Assembly (NCBI RefSeq): GCF_031082405.1
Contig: NZ_JAVHJU010000003.1
Location: forward strand, 251,219 to 315,218
Direction of reading: 5' to 3'
Length of the DNA: 64,000 bases
Source of the DNA: Amycolatopsis sp. A133
GTDB taxonomy: Bacteria; Actinomycetota; Actinomycetes; Mycobacteriales; Pseudonocardiaceae
Notes under the pieces: generated by a model
Seen by the model: the letters and a program-made list of their open reading frames with translations, nothing else
Told to the model about the DNA's origin: nothing
Database searches by the model: none
Made by a program: the position numbers and the translations under genes
In this document: positions 34,471 through 42,795 of the stretch, piece after piece
Numbering within the stretch: the first letter of the stretch is position 1
Layout of the letters: every line of letters begins with the position of its first letter

Positions 34471-35478
34471 ATGAACGTGATGAGTGTGGACACGGGGCTG
34501 GAGGAGCCGGGCGTGCAGGATCTGGTCGACATCGGCGAGCCGGCGTTCTCGGGGCTGGCGCAGCGGCACCGGCGGGAGCTGCACGTGCACTGCTACCGGA
34601 TGCTCGGGTCGTTCGAGGACGCCGAGGACACCGTGCAGGAGACGTTCCTGCGGGCCTGGCGGCGGCGGGAAACCTTCGAGGGGCGCTCGACGTTCCGGGC
34701 CTGGCTGTACCGGATCGCCACCAACGCCTGCCTGGACCTGCTCGCCAAGTGCCGCCCGGAGCCGGCGGCCGGGGGTGAGGTGCCGTGGCTGCAGCCCTAC
34801 CCGGACCGGCTGCTCGACGAGCTGCCCGCGGGCGGTGCCGACGAGCCGGAGACCGTCGCCGTCGCGCGGGAGACGATCGAGCTGGCCTACCTGGTCGCCG
34901 TGCAGCACCTCGCGCCGCGGCCGCGGGCCGTGCTGATCCTGCGGGATGTGCTCGGCTGGCCGGCCAAGGACGTCGCGGAGCTGCTCGGGGACTCCGTCAA
35001 CTCCGTGAACAGCGCCCTGCAGCGGGCGCGGGCCGGCATGCGGGAGCACCTGCCCGCCGAGCGGCAGGACTGGACCGGCGGCGAGGAGGACGCCGGGACG
35101 CGCGAGCTGGTGCGCCGCTACACCGACGCCAGCGTGGCCCCCGACGTCGGGCGGATCGCCGCCCTGCTGCGGGACGACGTGCGCTGCTCGATGCCGCCCA
35201 CGCCGGGCCTGCACGTCGGCCGGGACGTGGTGGTGAACGACTGGGTCGAGAGCGGGTTCGAGAGCATGTCGCACCTGCGTGCCGTCGGCACGTCCGTGAA
35301 CCGGCAGCCCGCCGTCGCCTTCTACCTCTGGCGGGAGCAGGAGGGCGCGTACCTGCCGCTGGCGATCGACGTCCTGCGCATCACCGGCGGCGCGATCGCC
35401 GAGATCATTTCGTTCCACGAGGACCGCTTCCCGCGGCTCGGGCTGCCGGCGCGCCTGCCGTCGGACGGCACGGAATAG
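34471..35478 (+). CDS. ECF sigma factor with C-terminal SnoaL-like domain
   Basis: A 335-residue extracytoplasmic-function sigma factor. Region 2 is FSGLAQRHRRELHVHCYRML..DAEDTVQETFLRAWRRR (about 28-70). Region 4 is AVLILRDVLGWPAKDVAELL..SVNSALQRARAGMREHL (about 150-195). The extra C-terminal domain (about 210-325) has the SnoaL/NTF2-like fold seen in SigJ- and SigG-type sigma factors, where it controls activity in place of a separate anti-sigma factor. A membrane DUF6069 gene follows 14 bases downstream and is probably co-transcribed. The stimulus is unknown. Confidence 0.9.
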   Translation: MNVMSVDTGLEEPGVQDLVDIGEPAFSGLAQRHRRELHVHCYRMLGSFEDAEDTVQETFLRAWRRRETFEGRSTFRAWLYRIATNACLDLLAKCRPEPAAGGEVPWLQPYPDRLLDELPAGGADEPETVAVARETIELAYLVAVQHLAPRPRAVLILRDVLGWPAKDVAELLGDSVNSVNSALQRARAGMREHLPAERQDWTGGEEDAGTRELVRRYTDASVAPDVGRIAALLRDDVRCSMPPTPGLHVGRDVVVNDWVESGFESMSHLRAVGTSVNRQPAVAFYLWREQEGAYLPLAIDVLRITGGAIAEIISFHEDRFPRLGLPARLPSDGTE

Positions 35479-35492
35479 CCCGGAGGAACGTC

Positions 35493-35936
35493 GTGACCAG
35501 CACGAACGAAACCGCGGTCCGCGCACGCCCGTTCCGCGGGCTCGCCGGCACCGGCCTCGTGGCCACCCTCGCGGCGATGGCGGCCACCACCCTCGCCGCT
35601 GCGGTGGCCCGGGCCGCCGGCGTCGGCTTCGAAATCCCCGACGGCGGCGAGACGATTCCCTTGCCCGGGTTCGCCGTGGTGACCGGCTTCTGCTCGGCCG
35701 TGGGCGTCGTCATCGCACTGGCGCTCCTGCGCTGGAGCGCCCGCCCCGCCCGGCGATTCGTGGGGACGGCGGTGCCGCTGGCCGCGATCTCGCTGGTCCC
35801 GCCCTTCCTCGCCGGGGCGGCCACCGGCACCGCTGCCGCGCTGGCCGGGCTGCACCTCGTCGCGGCGGCGGTGGTGATCCCGACCCTGGCACGGAGCCTG
35901 GGCGCCCGCAGCCACACGATCGTCGCCTCGCGGTGA
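35493..35936 (+). CDS. DUF6069 family membrane protein
   Basis: A 147-residue protein with four hydrophobic helices (about 15-38, 55-78, 88-108, 112-135). The segment VGFEIPDGGETIPLPGFAVVTGF between helices 1 and 2, and RFVGTAVPLAAISLVPPFL, are typical of DUF6069, found beside ECF sigma factors in actinomycetes. GTG start with CGGAGGAAC 5-13 bases upstream. It follows the sigma factor after 14 bases and is likely in the same operon. It may sense or relieve membrane stress; this is inference from context. Confidence 0.8.
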   Translation: MTSTNETAVRARPFRGLAGTGLVATLAAMAATTLAAAVARAAGVGFEIPDGGETIPLPGFAVVTGFCSAVGVVIALALLRWSARPARRFVGTAVPLAAISLVPPFLAGAATGTAAALAGLHLVAAAVVIPTLARSLGARSHTIVASR

Positions 35937-35941
35937 CAAGT

Positions 35942-35971
35942 CTTCGGCTCGCCCGGCCGGGCGAGCCGAAG
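35942..35971 (+). terminator. Hairpin terminator after the DUF6069 gene
   Basis: CTTCGGCTCGCCC (35942-35954) pairs with GGGCGAGCCGAAG (35959-35971), 13 bp around GGCC, starting 5 bases after the stop. Confidence 0.75.
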
Positions 35972-36317
35972 GCCTGGGGGTTGCGCCGGGCCCGGGAGGC
36001 CGTCGCTTCACCGGTGAGGTGGTCGCCCGTGCCCGTGCGCGCGGGCAGCCGGTCGAGCGCCGGAGGGCCGGTTGTCCAGGTGCACCCGCGTCGGCGCCGA
36101 CGCGGCCTTTGACCAGCTCGGAGAGGTGGGCGCGCTCGCCGGGGACGACGTCGGCCGAGCCGCGGTCGTGGGCTGAGGTCGGCGCCGCGAGGCCGGAGCC
36201 GGCGGCGGGGAACAGCAGGCGGGCGGCCTCGTTGAGCGCCCGTGCGGTCGATGACGACAGCTGCGGCCTCAGCCCCGGGTGCCGTCGATCGGGACGGCAG
36301 GCGCGGTGGGCGCCGGA
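35972..36317. other. Gene-free spacer, possible degraded coding remnant on the minus strand
   Basis: No gene with a start and ribosome site. On the minus strand a stop-free stretch (roughly 36270 down to 36010) reads LSSSTARALNEAARLLFPAA..ERAHLSELVKGRVG, which looks more protein-like than the other frames. It has no start codon or family I recognise. It may be a remnant. Confidence 0.3.
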
Positions 36318-36716
36318 TCAGCCGCAGGCGCTCGCCGGATCCGGGTCCGTGACCAGTTCCGCCCACAGGGTCTTGCCGCTGGGCCGGCGCAGCTGGCCCC
36401 AGGCGGCGGCACAGCGTTCCACCAGCAGGAGCCCGCGGCCGCCGTGGTCGGACGGCGCCCGGCGGCGGGCGGGCTCGCCCCCGCTGTCGTCGACCTCGAT
36501 CCGCAGCTTGGTCCCGCCGGGCAGCAGCCGGACGTGGTAGGGCGCGCGGCCGTGGCGCAGCGCGTTCGACGTCAGCTCGTCCACCACCATGACCGCCGTG
36601 CCGACGACGTTCGCCGGGAAGCCGCGCAGGACCGTCCGGACCCAGTGGCGGACCCGCGCCAGTTCGGAGAGTTCCGGGGAGATGCCGAGCTCGTGCCGGA
36701 CAAATCGGAATTTCAT
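36318..36716 (-). CDS. ATP-binding anti-sigma-type kinase (HATPase, RsbW-like)
   Basis: A 132-residue GHKL ATPase. N box VMVVDELTSNALRHGRAP (Glu and Asn kept), G1 EVDDSGGEPA, G2 SDHGGRGLLLVERCA. I place the start at ATG 36716, which has a strong GAAGGAGG 7-14 bases upstream. An alternative in-frame ATG at 36812 overlaps the stop of the small ORF upstream (ATGA). Like the protein at 15.2 kb, it probably sequesters a sigma factor or partners a STAS protein; neither lies adjacent. Confidence 0.85.
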   Translation of the reverse strand: MKFRFVRHELGISPELSELARVRHWVRTVLRGFPANVVGTAVMVVDELTSNALRHGRAPYHVRLLPGGTKLRIEVDDSGGEPARRRAPSDHGGRGLLLVERCAAAWGQLRRPSGKTLWAELVTDPDPASACG

Positions 36717-36808
36717 GTCCGCCTCCTTCGCCGTGCCGGCCCCCTCGGGGAGGCCTTCCCCTTCTTCATGCCCGGAACCGGGCCCGTCGACACGGGTACC
36801 GGCGGGCG

Positions 36809-36928
36809 TCATGCGAAATTCCAGGAAACTTCGACCGTTCCGCGAGCGGGGGGCACGGGCCTGACGCTCTCGTGCGACCAGCCGGCACCGCAGAACCGCT
36901 GCCGGGGCCGCGCTGCGTCGGTGGTCAT
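36809..36928 (-). CDS. Possible 39-residue leader ORF before the HATPase gene
   Basis: ATG at 36928 follows CTGGAGCTTTTG (GGAG 7-10 bases upstream). The protein reads MTTDAARPRQRFCGAGWSHE then SVRPVPPARGTVEVSWNFA. Its TGA overlaps an in-frame ATG of the HATPase frame. It is not a family I know; it could be a small protein or a coupling ORF that brings ribosomes into the HATPase gene. The rest of 36717-37028 shows nothing else. Confidence 0.3.
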   Translation of the reverse strand: MTTDAARPRQRFCGAGWSHESVRPVPPARGTVEVSWNFA

Positions 36929-37028
36929 CAAAAGCTCCAGAGTGGGGATCCGGGACACGGGCTGGCGGCTCAACCCGTTCCGTACGCAATCTACCAGCGC
37001 TGCCGGCCCCGGGCAGCGTGGTGTCCCG

Positions 37029-38195
37029 TCACCGTCCTTTGAGGACTTCCTCCGGCCGGGCGGGCGCCGGCGCGGGTTCCTCGGCGGCCGGGGGCACCAC
37101 GGCGACGTTGACAGTGCGGGTCAGCCGCTCGTAGGGCGCCCGGTGCTCGTTGTCGAGCAGCACCGCCAGCGGCGTCCAGACGCCCACGACGAACACCGAC
37201 GCGGCCAGCGCGACCGGCAGGAGGAGCTGCTCGGGGTGGTTGCCCGGGTCCCAGCGGTCCAGGCCCAGCAGCAGCCACGCCAGCCACAGCGGCGAGAGCA
37301 GGACGCCGTTGCGGACCAGCAGGGCGATCGGCCCGGCGCGGCGGCGGCCGCGGCGCACCACGCGCAGCAGCATCGCCCGCTTGCCGGGCGTCGACCCGGT
37401 GACGGCGGGCAGCACCACGAACCAGACGAGGGCGAGGATGACGACCGGCGTGTCGCGGTGGCGCAGGTCCTCGCCGAACAGCGTCAGCAGGCCGAAGAGG
37501 AACCCGAGCAGGGCGGCGAACCCGAGCAGGTCCGTGGCCAGCGCGAACAGCCGCCGGGTGAAGGTGACCTTGGCGGCGTAGCGGCGCCGGTCGTGCTCCG
37601 GTTCCGGCGACGGGAGCAGCCGGCCGAGCGGACCGGCCAGCAGCCAGCCCGCGACGACGCCGGCGGTGTTGAGCAGCAGGTCGTCGACGCTGAAGAGCCG
37701 GTACGGGCACGGGTAGACGAACCACAGGCCGGTCAGCTGCGTCAGTTCGAAGAACAGCGACACGCCGAAGCCGATCAAGGCCGCGGGCACCAGCCGAATC
37801 CGCTGGGCGTACCGGGCGTAGAAGCCGAGCGGGGCCAGCATCACCACATTCAGCGCCGTGGTCCAGACCGCCGGGTTGTGCAGCAGCGCACCGGGGCTCC
37901 AATGGCCGCGGGCCCGCTGGGAAACCACCTCGACGAAGTAGAACGGCCGCAGCTGCGGGGAACTGGCGTAGGTGTGACCCGTGCAGTAGCCCGGGTCGGC
38001 GGGCAGCGGCAGGACCGTCTGCATCGCGATCGCCAGCAGGTAGAACAGGAACGCGTAGAAGACGAACGTCGTCCACCCGCCGGCGCGGCCGCGGCGGCGG
38101 TAGCTGACGAAGGCGGCCGGCAGCATCACGGCCAGCGCGACGAGCGGGAACAGGAGGAGGGCAGTCCGGACGGGGACGAGGTAGGTGGCAACCAC
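37029..38195 (-). CDS. VanZ-RDD fusion membrane protein
   Basis: A 388-residue membrane protein. The N-terminal half (about 1-195) is a VanZ-like domain: four or five helices with VSYRRRGRAGG, LNVVMLAPLGFYARYA, GFGVSLFFELTQL and FSVDDLLLNTAGVVAGWLL. The C-terminal half (about 210-365) is an RDD-type domain: RLFALATDLLGFAALLGF (the Arg-Asp of RDD), PAVTGSTPGKRAMLLRVV. VanZ proteins contribute low-level glycopeptide resistance; such fusions are widespread in actinomycetes without known function. GTG 38195 was chosen since upstream codons lie in a repeat. The C-terminus is Pro/Glu-rich. Confidence 0.85.
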   Translation of the reverse strand: MVATYLVPVRTALLLFPLVALAVMLPAAFVSYRRRGRAGGWTTFVFYAFLFYLLAIAMQTVLPLPADPGYCTGHTYASSPQLRPFYFVEVVSQRARGHWSPGALLHNPAVWTTALNVVMLAPLGFYARYAQRIRLVPAALIGFGVSLFFELTQLTGLWFVYPCPYRLFSVDDLLLNTAGVVAGWLLAGPLGRLLPSPEPEHDRRRYAAKVTFTRRLFALATDLLGFAALLGFLFGLLTLFGEDLRHRDTPVVILALVWFVVLPAVTGSTPGKRAMLLRVVRRGRRRAGPIALLVRNGVLLSPLWLAWLLLGLDRWDPGNHPEQLLLPVALAASVFVVGVWTPLAVLLDNEHRAPYERLTRTVNVAVVPPAAEEPAPAPARPEEVLKGR

Positions 38196-38300
38196 GGAGC
38201 CGGTGGTACCCAGCCACGGGCGAGGCGAAGCGTGGTTCCCCCCAACGGGTCCCGGACCCGATCCACCCGCCCTCCCAGACCCCGCCGCCCACCCGGCAGG

Positions 38301-38414
38301 AGGCGTCACTTTCCCTACGAAAGTGACGCGCCAGCCGGGCCGAGGCGCCACTTTCCTTACGAAAGTGACGCGCCAGCCCGGCCGAGGCGCCACTTTCCCT
38401 ACGAAAGTGACGCC
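38301..38414. repeat. Three tandem 42-base hairpin units
   Basis: Units start at 38301, 38343 and 38385 with an exact 42-base period. Each contains GCGYCACTTTC-CYTAC-GAAAGTGACGC, an 11-bp stem (perfect in unit 1, one C-A mismatch in units 2 and 3). The linker CGCCAGCCCGGCCGAG is shared by units 1 and 2; unit 3 ends soon after its stem. They lie between the small antitoxin-like gene and the VanZ gene, both on the minus strand, and could terminate or process that transcript. Confidence 0.85.
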
Positions 38415-38479
38415 TCCCGGGCGTATAACGATCTATACCGCAGCCGGTTTCGGCGGGCTGGTTGCGTGCCGGGACGGGC

Positions 38480-38674
38480 TCACTGCGGGGGCGGCTCCTG
38501 CTGGCCGCCGCCCTGCTTGTGCAGGTAGTCCTTCACCTTGTCCGAGCCCTGGTCGATCTTGTCGGCGTGGTCGCCGAAGCGCTGCTTGGCGGCGTCGGCG
38601 GCCTTGTCGACGCCTTGCTCGGCCTGGTCGGGGTGCTTGCCGAGCGCTTCCTTCGCCTTGTCGAACAGATTCAT
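38480..38674 (-). CDS. Antitoxin-like small protein (MT0933/Rv0909 type)
   Basis: A 64-residue highly charged protein: MNLFDKAKEALGKHPDQAEQ, then GVDKAADAAKQRFGDHADKI and DQGSDKVKDYLHKQ. The pattern of GKHPD, DKAAD and ADKIDQG is that of the MT0933/Rv0909 antitoxin family, mostly found without a cognate toxin and possibly a general stress protein (CsbD-like). ATG with GGAGG 7-11 bases upstream. No toxin gene is adjacent, so toxin-antitoxin function is doubtful. The triple hairpin repeat lies downstream. Confidence 0.78.
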   Translation of the reverse strand: MNLFDKAKEALGKHPDQAEQGVDKAADAAKQRFGDHADKIDQGSDKVKDYLHKQGGGQQEPPPQ

Positions 38675-38867
38675 CGCTGGCCTCCGCTGTCGAATCCGAG
38701 CTTCCGATGCCCCGAGGAGAACACCGGTGGCGCGAGCCCGCAACGCTTCGTCCCCTGTCCCGGGGAATCCGGGTGTTTCTGCGGGTGAAAGGCGGTCCGC
38801 GGGGGTTTGGCGCGAGCCGGTGCGGGTACCGCGGTTCCTTTGGCGTGCGCGTCCGGTCGGTACGGGC

Positions 38868-39317
38868 ATGAGCACTTTCCCGAAGAGAAACGCCGGCCTC
38901 GACGCTCGAAGAGCACCCCGGACGACCCTGTCCCTGACCGAAGCCGCCCGCGAGGTCCTCGACGGCCCGCACACCGCCGTCCTGGCCACCTCCAACGCCG
39001 ACGGACGGCCGCAGTCGTCGGTGATCTTCGTCGAGCGCGACGGCGACACCGTCGTGTTCAGCACCGTCGAGGGCAGGCTCAAGACCCGCAACATGCGGCG
39101 CGACCCGCGCGTCAGCCTGCTGGTGGTGGGCCACCCCGGCCGGTACGTCGAGATCCGGGGGAGCGTCGAAATCACCGCGGACCCGGAAAAGGTGCTGCTG
39201 CACAAAATGTACGCGCGGTACATGGGCGGGGCGACGCCGCCGCCGGAACCGGACGCCGAGCGGCTGATCGTCCGGATCGTCCCGGAAAAGGAGTACCTCT
39301 GGCCGCCCTCGGCGTGA
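38868..39317 (+). CDS. PPOX-class F420-dependent oxidoreductase
   Basis: A 149-residue split-barrel flavin/deazaflavin protein. Motifs are VLDGPHTAVLATSNADGRPQ, SSVIFVERDGDTVVFSTVEGR, KTRNMRRDPRVSLLVVGHPGR and YVEIRGSVEI, diagnostic of the Rv1155-like F420 family. The C-terminus (ERLIVRIVPEKEYLW) is conserved. ATG at 38868 is uncertain (weak ribosome site), and a start near LTEAAREVL is possible. It likely uses F420H2 to reduce a small quinone or pigment. Monocistronic; divergent from the antitoxin-like gene. Confidence 0.88.
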   Translation: MSTFPKRNAGLDARRAPRTTLSLTEAAREVLDGPHTAVLATSNADGRPQSSVIFVERDGDTVVFSTVEGRLKTRNMRRDPRVSLLVVGHPGRYVEIRGSVEITADPEKVLLHKMYARYMGGATPPPEPDAERLIVRIVPEKEYLWPPSA

Positions 39318-39431
39318 GGGCCACGGCGGGACGTGAACCGCGCGCCGCCGTGGCCCGTATATCCGGTGACGACCGCCGCCCCGCCGCACGGGCCGGCGGT
39401 CACCACCGTGCACCACGACGTGAGGCCTGCC

Positions 39432-41144
39432 ATGGTTGGAAACACCGGTCTGCCGCTGGTGCGGCGCGTCCGCCGCCGCACCCCCGTGCCGGGGGCGGCC
39501 CTGCCCGACTTCGGGCTGCCGCGGCCGGGCCTGCGGCGGCACGTCGTCGCAAGCCGGGTCCTCACCGCGCTGGCCGCGCTGCTCGTGCTGTTCGGGCTCC
39601 TCGCCCCGGACGACCTCAGCTCGCTCTCCGTCGGCGCGCTCGCGCGGGTGCCGGTGGAGGGGCTCGTCGCCGCCGCGGTCCTGCTGGTCCTGCCGCCGCG
39701 GGCGCGCCGCGCCGCCGCCGTGGCCGTCGGGCTGGGCCTCGGGCTGCTGACCCTGCTGAAGGTGCTCGACACCGGGTTCTACGCGACCCTCGAGAAGCCG
39801 TTCGACCCGATCTACGACTGGAGCTTCTTCCACGCCGGGGTCGAGTTCCTCGCCGGGCAGATCGGGAACGCGGCCACCATCGCCGCGCTCGCCGGCGCCG
39901 GGGTGCTCGCGATCGCCGTCGTCGTGCTCATGGTCCTCGCGATGCTGCGGCTGAGCCGCGTCGCGGCCGGACGGCGGACCGGGGCGACCCGGGTCGTGGC
40001 CGTGCTCTCGGTGGTCTGGATCGTCTGCTCGGTGTTCGGCGTGGAAATCGCGCCGGGGCAGCCGGTCGCCGCGCAGAGCGCCGCCGCACTGGCCTACGGC
40101 GACCTGCGTCAGGTGGGCGCCGACCTGCGCGACCAGCGGCCGTTCGGCGAGGTGGCCGCCGAGGACGCGTTCCGGGCCACTCCGGGTGCGCAGCTGCTGA
40201 ACGGGCTGCGCGGCAAGAACGTCGTGCTCACCTTCGTGGAGAGCTACGGCCGGGTCGCGCTCGACGACCCGGCCTTCGGGCCGAAGATCGGGGCGACCCT
40301 CGACGCGGGCACCGCCGAGCTGCGGGCGGCGGGCATCGGCGCGAAGAGCGCGTTCCTGTCGTCCTCGACGTTCGGCGGCGGCAGCTGGCTGGCGCACTCG
40401 ACCGTGCAGTCGGGGATGTGGATCGACAACCAGCAGCGGTACAACGACCTGCTGGCCAGTGACCGGCTGACGCTCGGCGGGGCGTTCCAGCGGGCGGGCT
40501 GGCGGACGGTCTGGGACGTGCCCGCGCACACCAAGGACTGGCCGGAAGGGCAGAAGTTCTACCACCCGGACGCCTACTACGACGCCCGCTCCATCGGCTA
40601 CCACGGGCCGGGGTTCGCCTACGCCACCATGCCCGACCAGTTCTCGCTGTCGATGCTGCAGCGCACCGAGCTCGCGAAGGCGGGCAAGCAGCCGGTGATG
40701 GCCGAGGTCGACCTGGTGTCCAGCCACGCGCCGTGGTCGCCGCGGCCCTGGCTGGTCGACTGGAACCAGGTCGGCGACGGCTCGGTCTTCGCACCGCAGC
40801 CCGCGGCGGGCGAGGCGCCGGAATCGGTCTGGAAGGACCCGGCGAAGATCCGCGACGCCTACCGCGACGCGACCGACTACTCCCTGAAGACGGTGATCTC
40901 GTTCGTCCGGCACTACGGGGGCGACGACCTCGTGCTGGTGTTCCTCGGCGACCACCAGCCGCCGGTGGTGACCCCGCAGGGCGCGGTCCACGACGTGCCG
41001 ATCACCATCGTGGCCAAGGACCCCGGGGTCCTCGACCGGATCGCCGGCTGGGGCTGGCAGGACGGCCTCCACCCGGGCGCACAGGCGCCGGTCTGGAAGA
41101 TGGACTCCTTCCGCGACCGCTTCCTCACCGCCTTCGCCCGCTGA
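39432..41144 (+). CDS. LtaS-like sulfatase / alkaline-phosphatase superfamily membrane enzyme
   Basis: A 570-residue protein: four or five N-terminal membrane helices (about 38-185), then an extracytoplasmic sulfatase-fold domain (about 250-570). Metal ligands are Glu270 (VLTFVESYGR) and Asp507-His508 (VFLGDHQPPV). The nucleophile Thr or Ser is within FLSSSTFGGGSWLAHS. This is the arrangement of phosphoglycerol and phosphoethanolamine transferases such as LtaS. Start ATG 39432 rather than the upstream in-frame ATG because the longer N-terminus is not family-like. A role in decorating cell-envelope polymers is likely; the polymer is unknown. Confidence 0.85.
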   Translation: MVGNTGLPLVRRVRRRTPVPGAALPDFGLPRPGLRRHVVASRVLTALAALLVLFGLLAPDDLSSLSVGALARVPVEGLVAAAVLLVLPPRARRAAAVAVGLGLGLLTLLKVLDTGFYATLEKPFDPIYDWSFFHAGVEFLAGQIGNAATIAALAGAGVLAIAVVVLMVLAMLRLSRVAAGRRTGATRVVAVLSVVWIVCSVFGVEIAPGQPVAAQSAAALAYGDLRQVGADLRDQRPFGEVAAEDAFRATPGAQLLNGLRGKNVVLTFVESYGRVALDDPAFGPKIGATLDAGTAELRAAGIGAKSAFLSSSTFGGGSWLAHSTVQSGMWIDNQQRYNDLLASDRLTLGGAFQRAGWRTVWDVPAHTKDWPEGQKFYHPDAYYDARSIGYHGPGFAYATMPDQFSLSMLQRTELAKAGKQPVMAEVDLVSSHAPWSPRPWLVDWNQVGDGSVFAPQPAAGEAPESVWKDPAKIRDAYRDATDYSLKTVISFVRHYGGDDLVLVFLGDHQPPVVTPQGAVHDVPITIVAKDPGVLDRIAGWGWQDGLHPGAQAPVWKMDSFRDRFLTAFAR

Positions 41145-41565
41145 CCGTCCTCTTCGGACACCGACGCCGCGGGCCCGGTTCGGCGGTCGCCGGGCAAGGC
41201 GCCGTTCGCGAGCGCGGTGCTGCCGGCCGGTGATGTACCGGCGCGGAGGGACTGCCGGGCACGTCCGGTGCCCGGCAGACTCCCGTTCGGGCCGCCGCCC
41301 GCGGCGCCGTGCTCTACTTGGTTCAGACCTTTTTGCAAAGCCGCGAAGAAGGGGTGGCGGCACGGCGCGGGCGAGGCCGGTGGCCGGTCCGCGCCTCGGT
41401 CGTGCGCGCGAAAAAGTGTGTCATCCCAACATTTTGCGCTCGAAACTCCATAGTAGACAGACGGGAATTCCGGACAGAAGACCGGACAAATCTGGACCCG
41501 GCGCCGCCCCCGCCGCACACTCGGCGGACGGTGTGTTTCTTTCCCCCGGCCTTGGAGGAGTTCCC
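41145..41565. other. Long promoter region of the S1 protease gene
   Basis: No gene is evident. GC content drops after about 41310 (TTTTTGCAAAG, AACATTTTGCG, ATAGTAGACAG), as expected for a regulated promoter. The segment 41319-41330 (TGGTTCAGACCT) resembles the chitinase-type/DasR element. Spacing to the start codon is about 235 bases, so a long leader or additional sites are possible. Confidence 0.45.
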
Positions 41566-42693
41566 ATGCGTCGAAGAATCGCCCTGGCCCTCGGCGGTGT
41601 CGCCGTCCTCACCGCGTCACTGGCCTCCGCTACCCTCACCCCCGCCGCCGCCCAGGCGTCGCCCGGGCTGATCGCCGCCATGCAGCGGGATCTCGGGCTG
41701 ACCGCCGCCCAGGCGTCCACCCGGCTCACCCAGGAGATGTCCGCCGCCCGGGTGCTGCCCGCCGCCCAGCGGGCCGCCGGCGCCGCGTTCGGCGGCGCGT
41801 GGTTCGACCCGGCACTGGGCAAGCTCGTCGTCGGCGTGACCGACCCCGCCGCGGCCGTCGCCGTCCGGCAGGCCGGCGCCGAACCCACCGCCGCCCGGAC
41901 CAGCGCGGCGAAGCTCGACGCCGCGAAGGCCGCGATCGACGCCTCGGCCAAGGCGGATCCGGCCCCCGCCGCCGTCAGCGGCTGGCGCGTCGACCCGCGG
42001 GCCGGCAGCGTCGTGGTCACCGTGCGCCCGGGCGCCCGCGGGCCTGAGGTCGACGCCTTCCTGGCGCGGGCGGCGAAGGCCGGCCCGGTCACGGTGGCGA
42101 CCGCGCCGGCCGCCGAGCCCTTCTCGGCGGGCACCGTCGGCGGCGACCCGTACTACATCAACGGCAACACCCGCTGCTCGATCGGCTTCTCCGTGCAGGG
42201 CGGGTTCGTCAGCGCCGGGCACTGCGGCGGCACGGGCAGCTCGGTCGTCGGCTGGGACGGCTCGTGGATGGGCACCTTCGCCGGATCTTCCTTCCCGGGC
42301 AACGACTACTCCTTCATCCGCATCGGCGGTGGCTGGTGGACCGCGCCGGTCGTGCTCGGCTGGGGCACGGTCAGCGACGCGCTCGTCCGCGGGTCGTGGG
42401 TCGCGCCGGTCGGCACGTCGGTGTGCCGTTCGGGCTCGACCACGCACTGGCACTGCGGCACGGTGCTGGGCCAGAACGAGACGGTCAACTACGCCCAGGG
42501 CGCGGTCTACCAGATGACCCGCACCAACGTCTGCGCCGAGCCCGGCGACTCCGGTGGCTCGTTCATCACCGGTGACCAGGCCCAGGGTGTCACCTCCGGC
42601 GGCTGGGGCAACTGCGGCTCCGGCGGGGAGACGTGGTTCCAGCCGGTGAACGAGATCCTGCAGACCTACGGTCTGTCCCTCGTCACGGCGTAG
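41566..42693 (+). CDS. Secreted S1-family serine protease with propeptide (streptogrisin/alpha-lytic type)
   Basis: A 375-residue preproenzyme. Signal peptide about 1-31 (MRRRIALALGGVAVL.. to AAAQA), alpha-lytic-type propeptide about 32-185 (LGLTAAQASTRLTQEM; GGAWFDPALGKLVVGVTD; VSGWRVDPRAGSVVVTVRPG), then the chymotrypsin-fold domain beginning near GGDPYYINGNTRCSIGF. The catalytic triad is His219 (SAGHCGG), Asp247 (NDYSFIRI) and Ser329 (GDSGGSF); six Cys form the expected disulfides. GGAGGAG ribosome site. The propeptide acts as folding chaperone in this family. A possible DasR-type box upstream hints at nutrient-controlled secretion. Confidence 0.95.
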   Translation: MRRRIALALGGVAVLTASLASATLTPAAAQASPGLIAAMQRDLGLTAAQASTRLTQEMSAARVLPAAQRAAGAAFGGAWFDPALGKLVVGVTDPAAAVAVRQAGAEPTAARTSAAKLDAAKAAIDASAKADPAPAAVSGWRVDPRAGSVVVTVRPGARGPEVDAFLARAAKAGPVTVATAPAAEPFSAGTVGGDPYYINGNTRCSIGFSVQGGFVSAGHCGGTGSSVVGWDGSWMGTFAGSSFPGNDYSFIRIGGGWWTAPVVLGWGTVSDALVRGSWVAPVGTSVCRSGSTTHWHCGTVLGQNETVNYAQGAVYQMTRTNVCAEPGDSGGSFITGDQAQGVTSGGWGNCGSGGETWFQPVNEILQTYGLSLVTA

Positions 42694-42703
42694 GGGGATC
42701 CCG

Positions 42704-42739
42704 CCGGCGGCGGCCGATGAATCCGGCGGCCGCCGCCGG
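42704..42739 (+). terminator. Hairpin terminator after the protease gene
   Basis: CCGGCGGCGGCCG (42704-42716) pairs perfectly with CGGCCGCCGCCGG (42727-42739), 13 bp around a 10-base loop, 10 bases after the stop. Confidence 0.75.
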
Positions 42740-42795
42740 TAGGTACCGGTGCGGCCGCGCCACCGGGGCGCGGCGCGAAGTCACCGGGAGCGGTC

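Noticed and set aside
38480..38674. Toxin-antitoxin system
   Set aside because: The antitoxin-like protein has no adjacent toxin gene; the family often occurs alone.
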